Below, piece after piece: positions 27,017 through 36,021 of a stretch of 64,000 bases of DNA. How positions within the stretch are numbered: position 1 is the stretch's first letter; every line of letters starts with the position of its first letter. The DNA is from Streptomyces sp. Je 1-369. Lineage in GTDB: Bacteria > Actinomycetota > Actinomycetes > Streptomycetales > Streptomycetaceae. A model generated the notes under the pieces. The model worked only from the letters and a program-made list of their open reading frames with translations. It was not told the DNA's origin and ran no database searches. The stretch spans positions 8,420,515 to 8,484,514 of the forward strand of contig NZ_CP101750.1 in NCBI RefSeq assembly GCF_026810505.1, given 5' to 3'. Both the position numbers and the translations under genes were made by a program.

Positions 27017-27847
27017 ATGGCCCTGACCGAACGCCGCGGCAAGAGCCGCACCTTCGCCTGGCTGGACCGTCCGGGCGACGAACTCCTCTTCTACGTCCGC
27101 GCGTTGGTCTGGATCCCGCGCGCCGTGCGCCGCTACCCCAAGGAGATCCAGCGGCTCCTCGCCGAGGTCGCCTTCGGCAGCGGCGGGCTCGGGGTGATCG
27201 GCGGCACCGTCGGCGTGATGATCGGCATCACCGTCTTCACCGGCACCGTCGTCGGCCTCCAGGGGTACGCGGCCCTCAGCCAGATCGGCACCGACGCGTT
27301 CACCGGATTCGTCTCCGCCTACTTCAACACCCGCGAGATCGGCCCGCTCGTCGCCGCCCTCTCCCTGTCCACCACGGTCGGCGCGGGCTTCACCGCCCAG
27401 CTCGGCGCGATGCGCATCAACGAAGAGGTCGACGCCCTGGAGAGCATGGGGGTCCGCTCCACGCCGTTCCTCGTCAGCACCCGCATTGTGGCCGGTGTGC
27501 TCGCCATCATCCCGCTGTACAGCATCGGACTGGTCGGCTCCTACCTGGCCTCACGGGCGACGACCGTGCTGTTCAACTCCCAGTCCACCGGCACGTACGA
27601 CCACTACTTCCACCTCTTCCTCGTCCCGACGGACGTGCTCCTCTCCTTCCTCAAAGTGATCGTCTTCAGCGTGCTCGTGATCCTCGCGCACTGCTACTAC
27701 GGCTTCCGCGCATCGGGCGGACCCGCCGGAGTCGGGGTGGCCGTCGGCCGCTCGGTGCGGACCGCGATCGTCCTCATCAGCGTCACCGACTTCTTCCTCA
27801 GCCTGGCGCTCTGGGGCGCCACGACCACGGTGAAGGTGGCCGGATGA
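27017..27847 (+). CDS. MlaE/YrbE-family permease B
   Basis: 276 residues, a paralogue of permease A. It has an N-terminal amphipathic part (DELLFYVRALVWIPRAVRRYPKEI) and the MlaE core: GGTVGVMIGITVFTGTVVGLQGY, GFTAQLGAMRINEEVDALESMGV and HCYYGFRASGGPAGVG. The EEVDALESMGV coupling loop matches permease A. The stop overlaps the start of the first MCE protein (ATGA). Together they form the heterodimeric channel typical of actinobacterial mce loci. Confidence 0.95.
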   Translation: MALTERRGKSRTFAWLDRPGDELLFYVRALVWIPRAVRRYPKEIQRLLAEVAFGSGGLGVIGGTVGVMIGITVFTGTVVGLQGYAALSQIGTDAFTGFVSAYFNTREIGPLVAALSLSTTVGAGFTAQLGAMRINEEVDALESMGVRSTPFLVSTRIVAGVLAIIPLYSIGLVGSYLASRATTVLFNSQSTGTYDHYFHLFLVPTDVLLSFLKVIVFSVLVILAHCYYGFRASGGPAGVGVAVGRSVRTAIVLISVTDFFLSLALWGATTTVKVAG

Positions 27848-29175
27848 GCGCCCCGCCGGACACGCGAAAGCCCCCGCCCCGCCCGTCGCCCGGGCCGGCG
27901 CCGCGCACACGCCCCACGGAGGGCGCCGTCGCCCGCCGCAGACGTCTCGCCGGAGTGGTGTACCTCGTCGTGCCCGCCCTGCTGGTCTGGCTGTCGATCG
28001 CCGTGTACGAGAAGAAGTTCGTGGACTCCGCGTCCGTCGTCGTCGAGACGGGGCGGGCCGGCAGCGAGATGCGCCCGAGCGCCGAGGTCAAACTGCGGGG
28101 CGTCGTCGTCGGCGAGGTCGAGCGGATCGACACCGACGGCCGCACCGCACGCCTCACCCTCGCCCTGCAACCGGACAAGATCGGCCGGGTCCCGTCCGAC
28201 GTCCGCGCCCAGCTGCTGCCGACCACCCTCTTCGGACAGCGGTACGTCGCCCTCGTACCCCCCGAACGTCCCTCCGCGCACCCGCTGACCGCGGGCAGCG
28301 TCATCCCGCAGGACCGCAGCCGCAGCGCCGTCGAGCTGGACCAGGTGCTCGACAACCTGCTGCCGCTGCTCACCGCCGTACAACCGCAGAAGCTGTCGGC
28401 CACGCTGTCGGCGCTGGCCCAGGCCCTCGAAGGGCGGGGCGAGAAGCTCGGCACGTCGATGGTGGCCCTGGACGGCTACCTGAAGGACTTCAATCCCCAC
28501 CTGCCGTCCCTCAACCAGGACATCAAAGAGCTCGTCGAGCTCAGCGACACCTACGCCGACGCGGCCCCCGACCTCGTCGACGCGCTGCACGACGCCACCA
28601 CCACGAGCGCCACCATCGCCGAGCGGCGCGCCGGACTGTCCTCGCTGTACGCCTCCGTCACCAGCAGCTCACAGGAGCTCGGCAGCTGGCTGCGGAGCAA
28701 CCGGGCCAACCTCATCCGGCTGACCGCGACTGCCCGCCCGACGCTGCGGATCCTCGCGGAGTACGCGCCCGCCTTCCCCTGCACCCTGAGCACGGTCGCC
28801 GACTTCGTGCCGGTGATGGACGCGGCCCTCGGCAAGGGCACGGACCGGCCGGGACTGAGCGTCGACGTGCACGTCGTTCCCTCGCGCGGCGCGTACGTGC
28901 CGGGCCGGGACACGCCCCGCTACACCGCGGGCGGCGGGCCGCGCTGCTACCCCGTCCCCTACACCGGCGGCTCGTACACGGCGCGGAAGGCGAGCACGGC
29001 CACCGCGTTGAGCGGGGTGTCCGGCGGTCTCGGCGTGGCCAACTCGCCGCAGGAGAACAGCCTTGTCACCGAACTCCTCGCCGCACAGGACCGGTCGCGG
29101 CGCGGCCCGCTGCCCGACTGGTCGAGCGTGCTCGCAGGACCGGCCTTCCGCGGGGCGGAGGTGAAGCTGAAGTGA
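27844..29175 (+). CDS. MCE-family protein, position A
   Basis: 443 residues. A Pro/Arg-rich cytoplasmic start (~40 residues) is followed by a membrane helix (LAGVVYLVVPALLVWLSIAVY). The MCE domain (~65-145) has MRPSAEVKLRGVVVGEVERI and TTLFGQRYVALVPP. A long helical region (~165-330) and a C-terminal tail with FPCTLS and GPRCYPVP follow. MCE subunits assemble into a hexameric tube that guides lipids across the envelope. I used the ATG at 27844 that overlaps permease B. Confidence 0.93.
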   Translation: MSAPPDTRKPPPRPSPGPAPRTRPTEGAVARRRRLAGVVYLVVPALLVWLSIAVYEKKFVDSASVVVETGRAGSEMRPSAEVKLRGVVVGEVERIDTDGRTARLTLALQPDKIGRVPSDVRAQLLPTTLFGQRYVALVPPERPSAHPLTAGSVIPQDRSRSAVELDQVLDNLLPLLTAVQPQKLSATLSALAQALEGRGEKLGTSMVALDGYLKDFNPHLPSLNQDIKELVELSDTYADAAPDLVDALHDATTTSATIAERRAGLSSLYASVTSSSQELGSWLRSNRANLIRLTATARPTLRILAEYAPAFPCTLSTVADFVPVMDAALGKGTDRPGLSVDVHVVPSRGAYVPGRDTPRYTAGGGPRCYPVPYTGGSYTARKASTATALSGVSGGLGVANSPQENSLVTELLAAQDRSRRGPLPDWSSVLAGPAFRGAEVKLK

Positions 29176-30206
29176 GCGGACAGCGCAGCCTGACCGGGCC
29201 CGCCGTCAAGTCCCTGATCTTCATCGTGGTGACCGCCCTGGCCACCACCGTGCTCGCCGTGAGCGTCGCGGGCACCGATGTCGGCCGTACCCGTACCTAC
29301 AAGGCCTGGTTCACCGACGCCACCGGCCTGAACGAGGGCGACTCGGTGCGCGTCGCCGGGGTGGAGGTGGGCCAGGTGTCGTCCATCGAGATCGTCCAAC
29401 GGCGGTACGCGGAGGTCGAGTTCGCGCTCGACGAGGACCGTCGGATGCCTGCCTCCGCGACGGCCTCCATCAAGTACCTCAACATGATCGGGCAGCGCTT
29501 CGTCGATGTGCGGCGGGGCGCGGGTCCGGTCGGCCGCGCCCTGGAACCCGGGCAGACCATCCCGCTGAGCCGCACCTCCCCGGCGCTCGACCTGACCCAG
29601 CTCTTCAACGGATTCCAGCCGCTGATGCAGGGACTCTCCCCGCGGGACACCAATGAGCTCGCCGCGTCCATCGTGCAGGTGCTCCAGGGCGAGGGCGGCA
29701 CGGTCGAGAGTCTCCTGCGGACCATCGGGTCGCTGACCACGACGGTCGCCGCCAAAGACCGGGTGATCGGGGAGGTCATCACGAACCTCAACCGGGTCCT
29801 CAAGGCCGTCAACACCCGGCAGAAGGGCTTCACCGAACTCATCGGCACGGTGGAGGAACTGGTCTCCGGGTTCGCGGACGACCGCAAGACCGTCGGCCGG
29901 TCCGTCGACTCGCTCGCCAAGCTCAGCGTCAGCACGGCGGACCTGTTCGGGCAGAGCCGGGCACCCCTGAAGGACGGCATACGCGACCTCGGGCGGCTGT
30001 CGAAGACCCTCGACGACCACGCGCCGCTGGTCGAGAACTTCCTGGAGAAGACGCCGCGGAAGATGGCGGCCGTCTCCCGCGTCGCGTCGTACGGCTCCTG
30101 GCTGAACCTGTATCTCTGCGAGGCGAAACTCAGCGGGGTCTCCACCTACGACGGCAGTCCGCCGCCGACCGGACTCGCCATCAAGGCTGCGAGGTGCCGG
30201 GCATGA
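29172..30206 (+). CDS. MCE-family protein, position B
   Basis: 344 residues, GTG start overlapping the previous stop. An N-terminal membrane helix (KSLIFIVVTALATTVLAVSVA) precedes the MCE domain (~40-125): ATGLNEGDSVRVAGVEVGQVSSIEI and TASIKYLNMIGQRFVDVRRG. A coiled-coil-like helical region (~135-310) follows. It has the short C-terminus usual for MceB. The stop overlaps the ATG of the next MCE gene. Confidence 0.93.
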   Translation: MSGQRSLTGPAVKSLIFIVVTALATTVLAVSVAGTDVGRTRTYKAWFTDATGLNEGDSVRVAGVEVGQVSSIEIVQRRYAEVEFALDEDRRMPASATASIKYLNMIGQRFVDVRRGAGPVGRALEPGQTIPLSRTSPALDLTQLFNGFQPLMQGLSPRDTNELAASIVQVLQGEGGTVESLLRTIGSLTTTVAAKDRVIGEVITNLNRVLKAVNTRQKGFTELIGTVEELVSGFADDRKTVGRSVDSLAKLSVSTADLFGQSRAPLKDGIRDLGRLSKTLDDHAPLVENFLEKTPRKMAAVSRVASYGSWLNLYLCEAKLSGVSTYDGSPPPTGLAIKAARCRA

Positions 30207-31282
30207 AGCGACTCCAACGCCTGCGGCGCCCCAGGCGACTCAAGCCCATCGGCGAGCGCAACCCGGTGGCCGTCGCCCTGGCCGGACTGCTGGCCATGAC
30301 CGTCGTCGGACTGCTCGCCTACAACGCCGAATCACTGCCCGTCATCGGCGGCGGCACGCACTACACCGCCGACTTCAAGGACTCGGTCGGCCTCAAGGCC
30401 GGTGACGAGGTCCGGATCGCCGGAGTACGGGTCGGGAAGGTGGAGGACGTCGCGCTGGACGGCCCGAAGGTGAAAGTGACCTTCGAGGTCAAGGACGCCT
30501 GGATCGGCGACCGCAGCACCGTCGGCATCGCCATCAAGACCCTCCTCGGCGCCAAGTACCTGGCGGTGGACCCGCTCGGCAGCCGCACGCAGGACCCCGG
30601 CAAGCGCATCCCGGTGGCCCGCACCACCTCCCCGTACGACGTGATGGAGGCCTTCAACGGCCTGAGCCGCACGAGCGGCGAGCTCGACGAGGACCGGCTC
30701 GCCAAGAGCTTCGAGGCCGTCTCCGGGGCCTTCAAGAACACCCCGCCACACGTCAGGAAGGCCATGAAGGGACTCTCCAAGCTCTCCCGCACCATCTCCA
30801 CGCGCAACGACGAACTGTCCGAACTCCTCGAAGGTTCAGCCGACTTCACCACGTCTCTGAACAGTACGAAGACGGAGTTCGAGCGGCTGCTCGACAACGG
30901 CAACCTGCTGCTCGAAGAGGTACGGCACCGCCGGAAGGCCATCCACGGACTGCTCACCGGTGCCCGTGACCTCGGTACCGAGATCAGCGGTCTCGTCGAC
31001 GACAACGAACGGCAGCTCGGACCCACGCTCGCCGCCCTCGACCGGGTCACCGGCACCCTCAGCAAGAACAAGAAGAACCTCGACAAGGCGCTCGCCGCCG
31101 CGGGGCCGTACTACCGGCTCGTCGGCAACACGCTGGGCAACGGGCGCTGGATGGACGGGTACCTGTGCGGTCTCGTCCCGGAGGACTACCTGCCCGCGGG
31201 GACGGCCTCGGGGACGGCCTCGGGTGCGGGCGCGGGTGCGGACGGCGGATGCATGCCGCCGAGACCCGGAGGTGGACGCTGA
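30203..31282 (+). CDS. MCE-family protein, position C
   Basis: 359 residues. I chose the ATG at 30203 because it forms an ATGA overlap; a GTG three codons earlier is also open. A basic start and a membrane helix (VALAGLLAMTVVGLLAYNA) come first. The MCE domain has FKDSVGLKAGDEVRIAGVRVGKVEDV and GIAIKTLLGAKYLAVDP. Long helices and a low-complexity Gly/Ala tail encoded by short DNA repeats (SGTASGAGAGADGG) follow. The TGA shares bases with the ATG of the next gene. Confidence 0.93.
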   Translation: MKRLQRLRRPRRLKPIGERNPVAVALAGLLAMTVVGLLAYNAESLPVIGGGTHYTADFKDSVGLKAGDEVRIAGVRVGKVEDVALDGPKVKVTFEVKDAWIGDRSTVGIAIKTLLGAKYLAVDPLGSRTQDPGKRIPVARTTSPYDVMEAFNGLSRTSGELDEDRLAKSFEAVSGAFKNTPPHVRKAMKGLSKLSRTISTRNDELSELLEGSADFTTSLNSTKTEFERLLDNGNLLLEEVRHRRKAIHGLLTGARDLGTEISGLVDDNERQLGPTLAALDRVTGTLSKNKKNLDKALAAAGPYYRLVGNTLGNGRWMDGYLCGLVPEDYLPAGTASGTASGAGAGADGGCMPPRPGGGR

Positions 31283-32445
31283 TGGCCCGCACACCTCGCA
31301 CACCCCGCACACCTCGCACACCTCGCACACAAGGACGACTGCGCCCCCGGCTCGGCGAACGCATCGCGGACGCGACCGGCGGACTGTGGGGCGGGCGGCT
31401 CGTCGTCATCCTCGTCGTCCTCGTCCTGATCGTCGCGGGCGGGATCGTCGGCGTGACGGCCCTCGCCCGCGCCGGGGACGGCAAGCACATCACCGCCTAC
31501 TTCGACCGTGCCGTCGCCGTGCACGAAGGGTCCGACCTGCGGGTGCTCGGCGTCCGCGTCGGCAGTGTCGACGACATCCGGCCCGAGGGCAGACGGGTAC
31601 GGGTGCGGCTCACCCTCGACGAAGGGGTGAAGGTGCCCGCGCAGGTCCAGGCCGTCGTGGTCGCCCCCAGCGTGGTGTCGGGGCGGTTCGTGCAGCTCGC
31701 CCCCGCCTACAGCAGCGGCCCGCAGATCCGCGACGGCGCGGTGATCAGCGCGGAGCACACGGCGACGCCCGTCGAAGTCGACGAACTCCTCAAGAGCGTC
31801 ACCGACTTGAGCGACGCCCTCGGACCCGACGGCGCGAACAAGGACGGCGCCCTCGCCGGACTCGTCGAGGCCGGGGCGGAGAACCTCGACGGCAACGGCA
31901 AGGCCATCGGCGACACGATCCACCAGCTCGGCGGCGCCTCCGCCGTACTCAATGGGAACAGCGGCGACGTCGTACGGACCGTCGAGCAGCTCCAGGAGTT
32001 CATCACCCTCCTCAAGCGCAAGGACGGGCAGGTGCGGCGCGCCGAGACCCAGCTGTCCGAGGTCGCGGGTTTCCTCGCCGAGGACAAGGACGACCTCGCC
32101 GCCGCCCTCAAGGACCTCGGCACGGCGCTCGGCCAGGTCAAGGGCTTCATCAGCGACAACCGGAGCCGCCTCAAGTCGAACGTCGACAAGCTCGCGGGCC
32201 TCACCCGGTCCGTCGTCGACCAGCGGGCGTCGGTGGCCGAGGCACTGGACGCGCTGCCGCTGGCCGCCGCGAACCTCGAACGGGCCTACAACCCGCGCAC
32301 CCGCACGATCGACGGCCGCGCCGACATCAACGAACTGGCGGGCACGCGGGGCGGCAGGAGCAAGGCCCTGCCCGCCCTGCCGCTGCCGCCGGTCGGCACC
32401 GCGTACGGCACGACGGCCCGTGCCGGGGGAGGCCGCCGGTCATGA
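31282..32445 (+). CDS. MCE-family protein, position D, with RTP-repeat N-terminus
   Basis: 387 residues. The ATG at 31282 overlaps the stop of position C. The first 16 residues are a run of R-T-P units from a 9-bp DNA repeat. A membrane helix follows (LVVILVVLVLIVAGGIVGVTAL). The MCE domain (~65-155) has VAVHEGSDLRVLGVRVGSVDDI and VVVAPSVVSGRFVQLAP. The helical region continues to ~330, and the C-terminus is short and basic. The R-T-P run would lie on the cytoplasmic side and may vary in copy number. Confidence 0.92.
   Translation: MARTPRTPRTPRTPRTQGRLRPRLGERIADATGGLWGGRLVVILVVLVLIVAGGIVGVTALARAGDGKHITAYFDRAVAVHEGSDLRVLGVRVGSVDDIRPEGRRVRVRLTLDEGVKVPAQVQAVVVAPSVVSGRFVQLAPAYSSGPQIRDGAVISAEHTATPVEVDELLKSVTDLSDALGPDGANKDGALAGLVEAGAENLDGNGKAIGDTIHQLGGASAVLNGNSGDVVRTVEQLQEFITLLKRKDGQVRRAETQLSEVAGFLAEDKDDLAAALKDLGTALGQVKGFISDNRSRLKSNVDKLAGLTRSVVDQRASVAEALDALPLAAANLERAYNPRTRTIDGRADINELAGTRGGRSKALPALPLPPVGTAYGTTARAGGGRRS
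31288..31323 (+). repeat. 9-bp coding repeat, 4 x CGCACACCT type
   Basis: Four tandem CGCACACC(T/C) units encode RTPRTPRTPRTP at the very start of the fourth MCE protein. Loss or gain of units keeps the reading frame. Confidence 0.9.
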
Positions 32446-33593
32446 AGCGCCGCACCGCCCGCATCGCGATGGGCCTCTGCCTCACCGTGTCCCTCGTGGG
32501 GCTCGCCCTCGGCGCCGGAGGGTTGCCCGACTTCGACGGTCTTGAGGACCTGCCGCTGCCCGGCGGAGCCGACCTCGGTGACCATCCGTACGAGGTCACC
32601 GCCGAGTTCCGGGACGTCGTCAGTCTCTTCCCGCACTCCGCGGTCAAGGTCAACGACGTCGAGGTCGGCCGCGTGACCCGGATATCCCTCGCCGCCGACG
32701 GCTGGGCCGCCCGGGTCACCCTCAAGGTCAACGGCGACGTACGACTGCCCGCCAACGCCTACGCCAACCTCGAACAGTCCAGCGTCCTCGGCGAGAAGTA
32801 CGTCCAGCTCGTCGCCCCCGACGACATGCGCGCCCGCCCCGACCTCCAGGACACCAGGACCGGCACCGAAGCGGCGTACGCGCACGACCGGGGCCGCCTG
32901 CGCGACGGGGCGGTCATCCCGGTCGCCCGCACCAACCGCAACCCCGAGATCGAGGAGGTCTTCGGCGCCCTGTCCATGGTGCTCAGCGGCGGCGGCGTAC
33001 AGCGGATCCGTACCATCACCGGCGAACTCAACAAGGCACTCGGCGGCAACGAAGGCGAAGTCCGCTCCCTGCTGCGGCAGATCGACACCACCGCGAAGAG
33101 CCTCGACAAGAACAAGAAGCACATCACCGCCGCCCTCGACGGCATGAACCGGCTCTCCACCACCCTCGCGACCCGCGACCGCAAGATCGGCGAGATCCTG
33201 CGGGACCTGCCGCCCGGCTTGAAGGTCCTCAGCGAACAGCGCACCTCCCTCGTCTCCATGCTGCGCGCCCTGGACTCCCTCTCCGCGGTCGCCGTCGACA
33301 CCGTCGACCGTACGAAGAACGACCTCGTGGCCGACCTCGAAGCCCTCGCCCCGGTCCTGAAGAACCTCGCCGACGCGGGCGCCGACCTGCCCGAATCGCT
33401 ACAGGCGATGTTCACCTATCCCTTCACGGACGAGGTGCTCACCGGAGTGAAGGGCGACTACCTCAACGTCTATCTGAGGATCGCAGCGGCCCCCGGCACC
33501 GAGATCGTGCCGCCGGTCCGCGGGGGCGGCGCCGCGCCGCGCTCCTCCTTGCCGCTGCCCGCGGTCACCGGAACGTCAGGAGGCGGCTCCTAG
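32442..33593 (+). CDS. MCE-family protein, position E, without lipobox Cys
   Basis: 383 residues, ATG at 32442 overlapping the previous stop. The fifth MCE protein of actinobacterial operons is normally a lipoprotein (LprK/MceE type) with a Cys just before a GLxxLPLPG stretch. Here the signal-like helix MGLCLTVSLVGLALGAGGLP runs into DFDGLEDLPLPGGADLGDH with no Cys at the lipobox; the only Cys is inside the helix at residue ~13. The MCE domain (~50-145) is intact: FPHSAVKVNDVEVGRVTRI and ANLEQSSVLGEKYVQLVAP. It is therefore probably anchored by an uncleaved helix rather than by lipid. Confidence 0.92.
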   Translation: MKRRTARIAMGLCLTVSLVGLALGAGGLPDFDGLEDLPLPGGADLGDHPYEVTAEFRDVVSLFPHSAVKVNDVEVGRVTRISLAADGWAARVTLKVNGDVRLPANAYANLEQSSVLGEKYVQLVAPDDMRARPDLQDTRTGTEAAYAHDRGRLRDGAVIPVARTNRNPEIEEVFGALSMVLSGGGVQRIRTITGELNKALGGNEGEVRSLLRQIDTTAKSLDKNKKHITAALDGMNRLSTTLATRDRKIGEILRDLPPGLKVLSEQRTSLVSMLRALDSLSAVAVDTVDRTKNDLVADLEALAPVLKNLADAGADLPESLQAMFTYPFTDEVLTGVKGDYLNVYLRIAAAPGTEIVPPVRGGGAAPRSSLPLPAVTGTSGGGS

Positions 33594-34804
33594 TGCTGAC
33601 CCTCTCCACCCACGTGAAGAACATCGCCTTCCTCGTCCTCGGCGTGTTCGTCCTCGTCCACATCGCGACGACCTACGCGGACCTCGGACGGTACGTGGGA
33701 GCCCGCGACTACTACACGGTCACAGTTCAACTCGCCGAAACCGGCGGCCTGTTCACCCACGGCAACGTCACCTACCGGGGCGTCGACGTCGGCCGCGTGG
33801 AAGCCGTCGACCTGACCGGCGACGGCGTCGAGGCCCGCGTCCGCATCAAGGAATCGGCGCCGAGCATCCCCAGTGACCTGGAGGCGAAGGTCGCCAACCT
33901 GTCGGCGGTCGGTGAGCAGTACCTCGACCTGAGCCCGCGCACCGACGAAGGACCCTACCTCGCCGAGGGGTCGGTGGTTCCCCGCGGATCCACGGGGACT
34001 CCGGCGCCGGTCACCGACGTACTCACCAGCGTCGACCGGCTCGCCTCCTCCGTGGACACCGCCGCACTGCGCACCCTCGTCGACGAGCTCGGCAAGAGCT
34101 TCGAGGGGCGCGGACAGGACCTGCAGATCCTCATCGACACCAGCAGCGAGTTCATCCGGGCCGCCGACAAGGCGCTGCCCGCGACCACCCGGCTCCTCGT
34201 CGACGCCAAGACGGTCCTGCGCACCCAGAACGAACAGTCCGACGCCCTGAAGTCCTTCGCGAGCGGCACCGCCGAACTGGCCGACCAGCTCAAGAAGTCC
34301 GACCCCGACCTGCGCCGGCTCATCGCCACGACGCCGGACGCGGCGACCCAGTTCACCGGGCTGCTGCGGGACACCGACCCCGCGTTCGGCGTCCTGCTCG
34401 CCAACCTCGTCACCACCTCCGAGCTCCTGGTCACCCGCCAGCGCGGCACCCGCGAACTCATGGTGCGCCTGCCGCGGGTCGCCGCCACCGGAGCCACCGC
34501 CATCGGCCCCGACGGAGTCCGCTTCGGCATGATCACCAGCTTCTTCAAGCCGCTGCCCTGCACCGCGGGATACGGCGGCACGACGTACCGCGACGGCCTC
34601 GACACCTCACCGGCCCCCACCAACACCGACGCGGCCTGCACCGCGAGCCCCGGCAGCGGCCAGAACGTACGCGGCTCCGCCAACGCACCGCGCGGTGGCG
34701 TGCCCGACCCGGCCCGGCCCGGATCGCTGGGCCTCGGGCGGAGCGGGACGCGGTCCAACAGCCCGGCCGACCTGGGCGGACTCCTCGGAATGGGGGCGTC
34801 GTGA
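33593..34804 (+). CDS. MCE-family protein, position F
   Basis: 403 residues from a GTG at 33593 that overlaps the preceding TAG. An N-terminal helix (IAFLVLGVFVLVHIATTYA) precedes the MCE domain with LAETGGLFTHGNVTYRGVDVGRVEAV and AKVANLSAVGEQYLDLSP. The helical region extends to ~330. A C-terminal Gly/Pro/Ser/Asn-rich tail follows, with Cys pairs (KPLPCTAGYGG, TDAACTASPGSG) that may form a disulfide outside the cell. It completes the six-subunit set. Its stop overlaps the GTG of the first Mce-associated gene. Confidence 0.93.
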   Translation: MLTLSTHVKNIAFLVLGVFVLVHIATTYADLGRYVGARDYYTVTVQLAETGGLFTHGNVTYRGVDVGRVEAVDLTGDGVEARVRIKESAPSIPSDLEAKVANLSAVGEQYLDLSPRTDEGPYLAEGSVVPRGSTGTPAPVTDVLTSVDRLASSVDTAALRTLVDELGKSFEGRGQDLQILIDTSSEFIRAADKALPATTRLLVDAKTVLRTQNEQSDALKSFASGTAELADQLKKSDPDLRRLIATTPDAATQFTGLLRDTDPAFGVLLANLVTTSELLVTRQRGTRELMVRLPRVAATGATAIGPDGVRFGMITSFFKPLPCTAGYGGTTYRDGLDTSPAPTNTDAACTASPGSGQNVRGSANAPRGGVPDPARPGSLGLGRSGTRSNSPADLGGLLGMGAS

Positions 34805-35322
34805 GGCGCCGGAGAACGGTGTGGCGGGCGTGGTCGGTCGCGCTGGTGCTGGGGGCGCTGTTCTGCGGCTTCTCGGGATGGACGTACGCGCAGACGCGTG
34901 CCGACGCGGATCTGGCGTACGCCCGCGACCGTGACGGCGCCCTGGACGCCGCCCGCAGACACATCGCCGTACTCAACACCATGGACGGCAAGGACGTGCG
35001 GGGCTCGCTGCGGGCCTGGGCGCAGGCCGCGGACGGGCCGCTCGCGGACGAGCTGCGGCGCACGGGCGACGCCGGCGCCGGGGCCCTCGAACAGGAGGGC
35101 ACCACGACGCGTGCCACGGTCACCGACGCGGCGGTCGTCGCCCTCGACACGCGGGCGGGCACGGCGAAGGTCATCGCCTCGGTCCGCGTCGAGGTCGCCG
35201 AACGCACCGGCAAGTCGACCACCGACCGCAAACGCTTCGAGGCGGGCCTCGACCGCAAGGAGGCGGGCTGGAAACTCGGCTCGCTGACGGCGGTGCCGGT
35301 CGGGACGGTCGGGACGGGATGA
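34801..35322 (+). CDS. Mce-associated membrane protein, type 1 copy 1
   Basis: 173 residues from a GTG overlapping the MCE F stop. One membrane helix (AWSVALVLGALFCGFSGWTYA) is followed by an extracellular Mas/VirB8-like domain. It resembles the protein at 36022: helix ending GFxGW, then a helical part with VLNTMDGKDV versus MNTLDHRDL, and strands VKVIASVRVEV versus VLIAIRITV. Mce-associated proteins stabilise the MCE complex in mycobacteria. This copy pairs with the next gene. Confidence 0.8.
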   Translation: MRRRRTVWRAWSVALVLGALFCGFSGWTYAQTRADADLAYARDRDGALDAARRHIAVLNTMDGKDVRGSLRAWAQAADGPLADELRRTGDAGAGALEQEGTTTRATVTDAAVVALDTRAGTAKVIASVRVEVAERTGKSTTDRKRFEAGLDRKEAGWKLGSLTAVPVGTVGTG

Positions 35323-35332
35323 GGGGGCGCAG

Positions 35333-36010
35333 ATGAGTACTGGACCGCGGATGAGCACCGGGCAGAGGCCACGGCGTGCGGCGGCAGCCCGTTCGACTGA
35401 AACGGACACGGCCGACACGGACACGGCCGACACCGACGCTGCCGACGGAGGTATCGACGGAGATGTGGAGGCACGGCCGTCGCGTCGGCGCCGCGGAAGC
35501 CGACCCCGGACCGTCCAGACCGTCCAGACCGTCCTCGCCCTCGTCCTCGCGGCCCTCCTGCTTACCGGTGGCACGCTCCTCGTCCTCACCGCCCGGGCCA
35601 CGGACACCTCGGCCGCCGACAACCACGCGCTGACCGACAGCGAACTGACCCGCCGGGTCGTCGCGGACGTCAGCGACGCACTCGCCGGGATCTTCACCTA
35701 CGCCCCCGACGAGCTGGCCGCCACCGAGCGGCGCGCGCACGACGTGCTGCGCGGAAAGGCCGCCAAGGACTACCGGGTCCTGTTCGGCAAGCTCCGCCGA
35801 CAGGTCGGGCAGCAGGAGTTGTCGCTCACGACCCAGGTGGTACGGGCCGGAACCGTCGAACTCGCCGGAGACAGCGCACGGCTCCTGGTCTTCCTCGACC
35901 AGCGGGCCAAGCGCAAGGGAGCCAAGGCGACCACGGCGGCCGCCCAGCTCTCGGTCACCGCGCGCCTGGACGAAGGCCGCTGGACGATCACTGACATCAA
36001 GGCCCGTTAG
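35333..36010 (+). CDS. Mce-associated membrane protein, type 2 copy 1
   Basis: 225 residues. The cytoplasmic N-terminus (~65 residues) is rich in Thr, Asp and Arg and contains a T-A-D-T-D repeat from short DNA repeats. The membrane helix is VLALVLAALLLTGGTLLVLTA. The outer domain has ALTDSELTRRVVADVSDALAGIFTYAPDELAATE and LSLTTQVVRAGTVEL, ending DEGRWTITDIKAR. It is paralogous to the protein at 36585 (VDAVFSYDHTD, LTTTVTHSGVEV, GGSWRIANIDTF). The start at 35333 is a GAT-GAG-spaced ATG shortly after the type 1 gene. Confidence 0.8.
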   Translation: MSTGPRMSTGQRPRRAAAARSTETDTADTDTADTDAADGGIDGDVEARPSRRRRGSRPRTVQTVQTVLALVLAALLLTGGTLLVLTARATDTSAADNHALTDSELTRRVVADVSDALAGIFTYAPDELAATERRAHDVLRGKAAKDYRVLFGKLRRQVGQQELSLTTQVVRAGTVELAGDSARLLVFLDQRAKRKGAKATTAAAQLSVTARLDEGRWTITDIKAR

Positions 36011-36021
36011 AGGAGGGGAAC

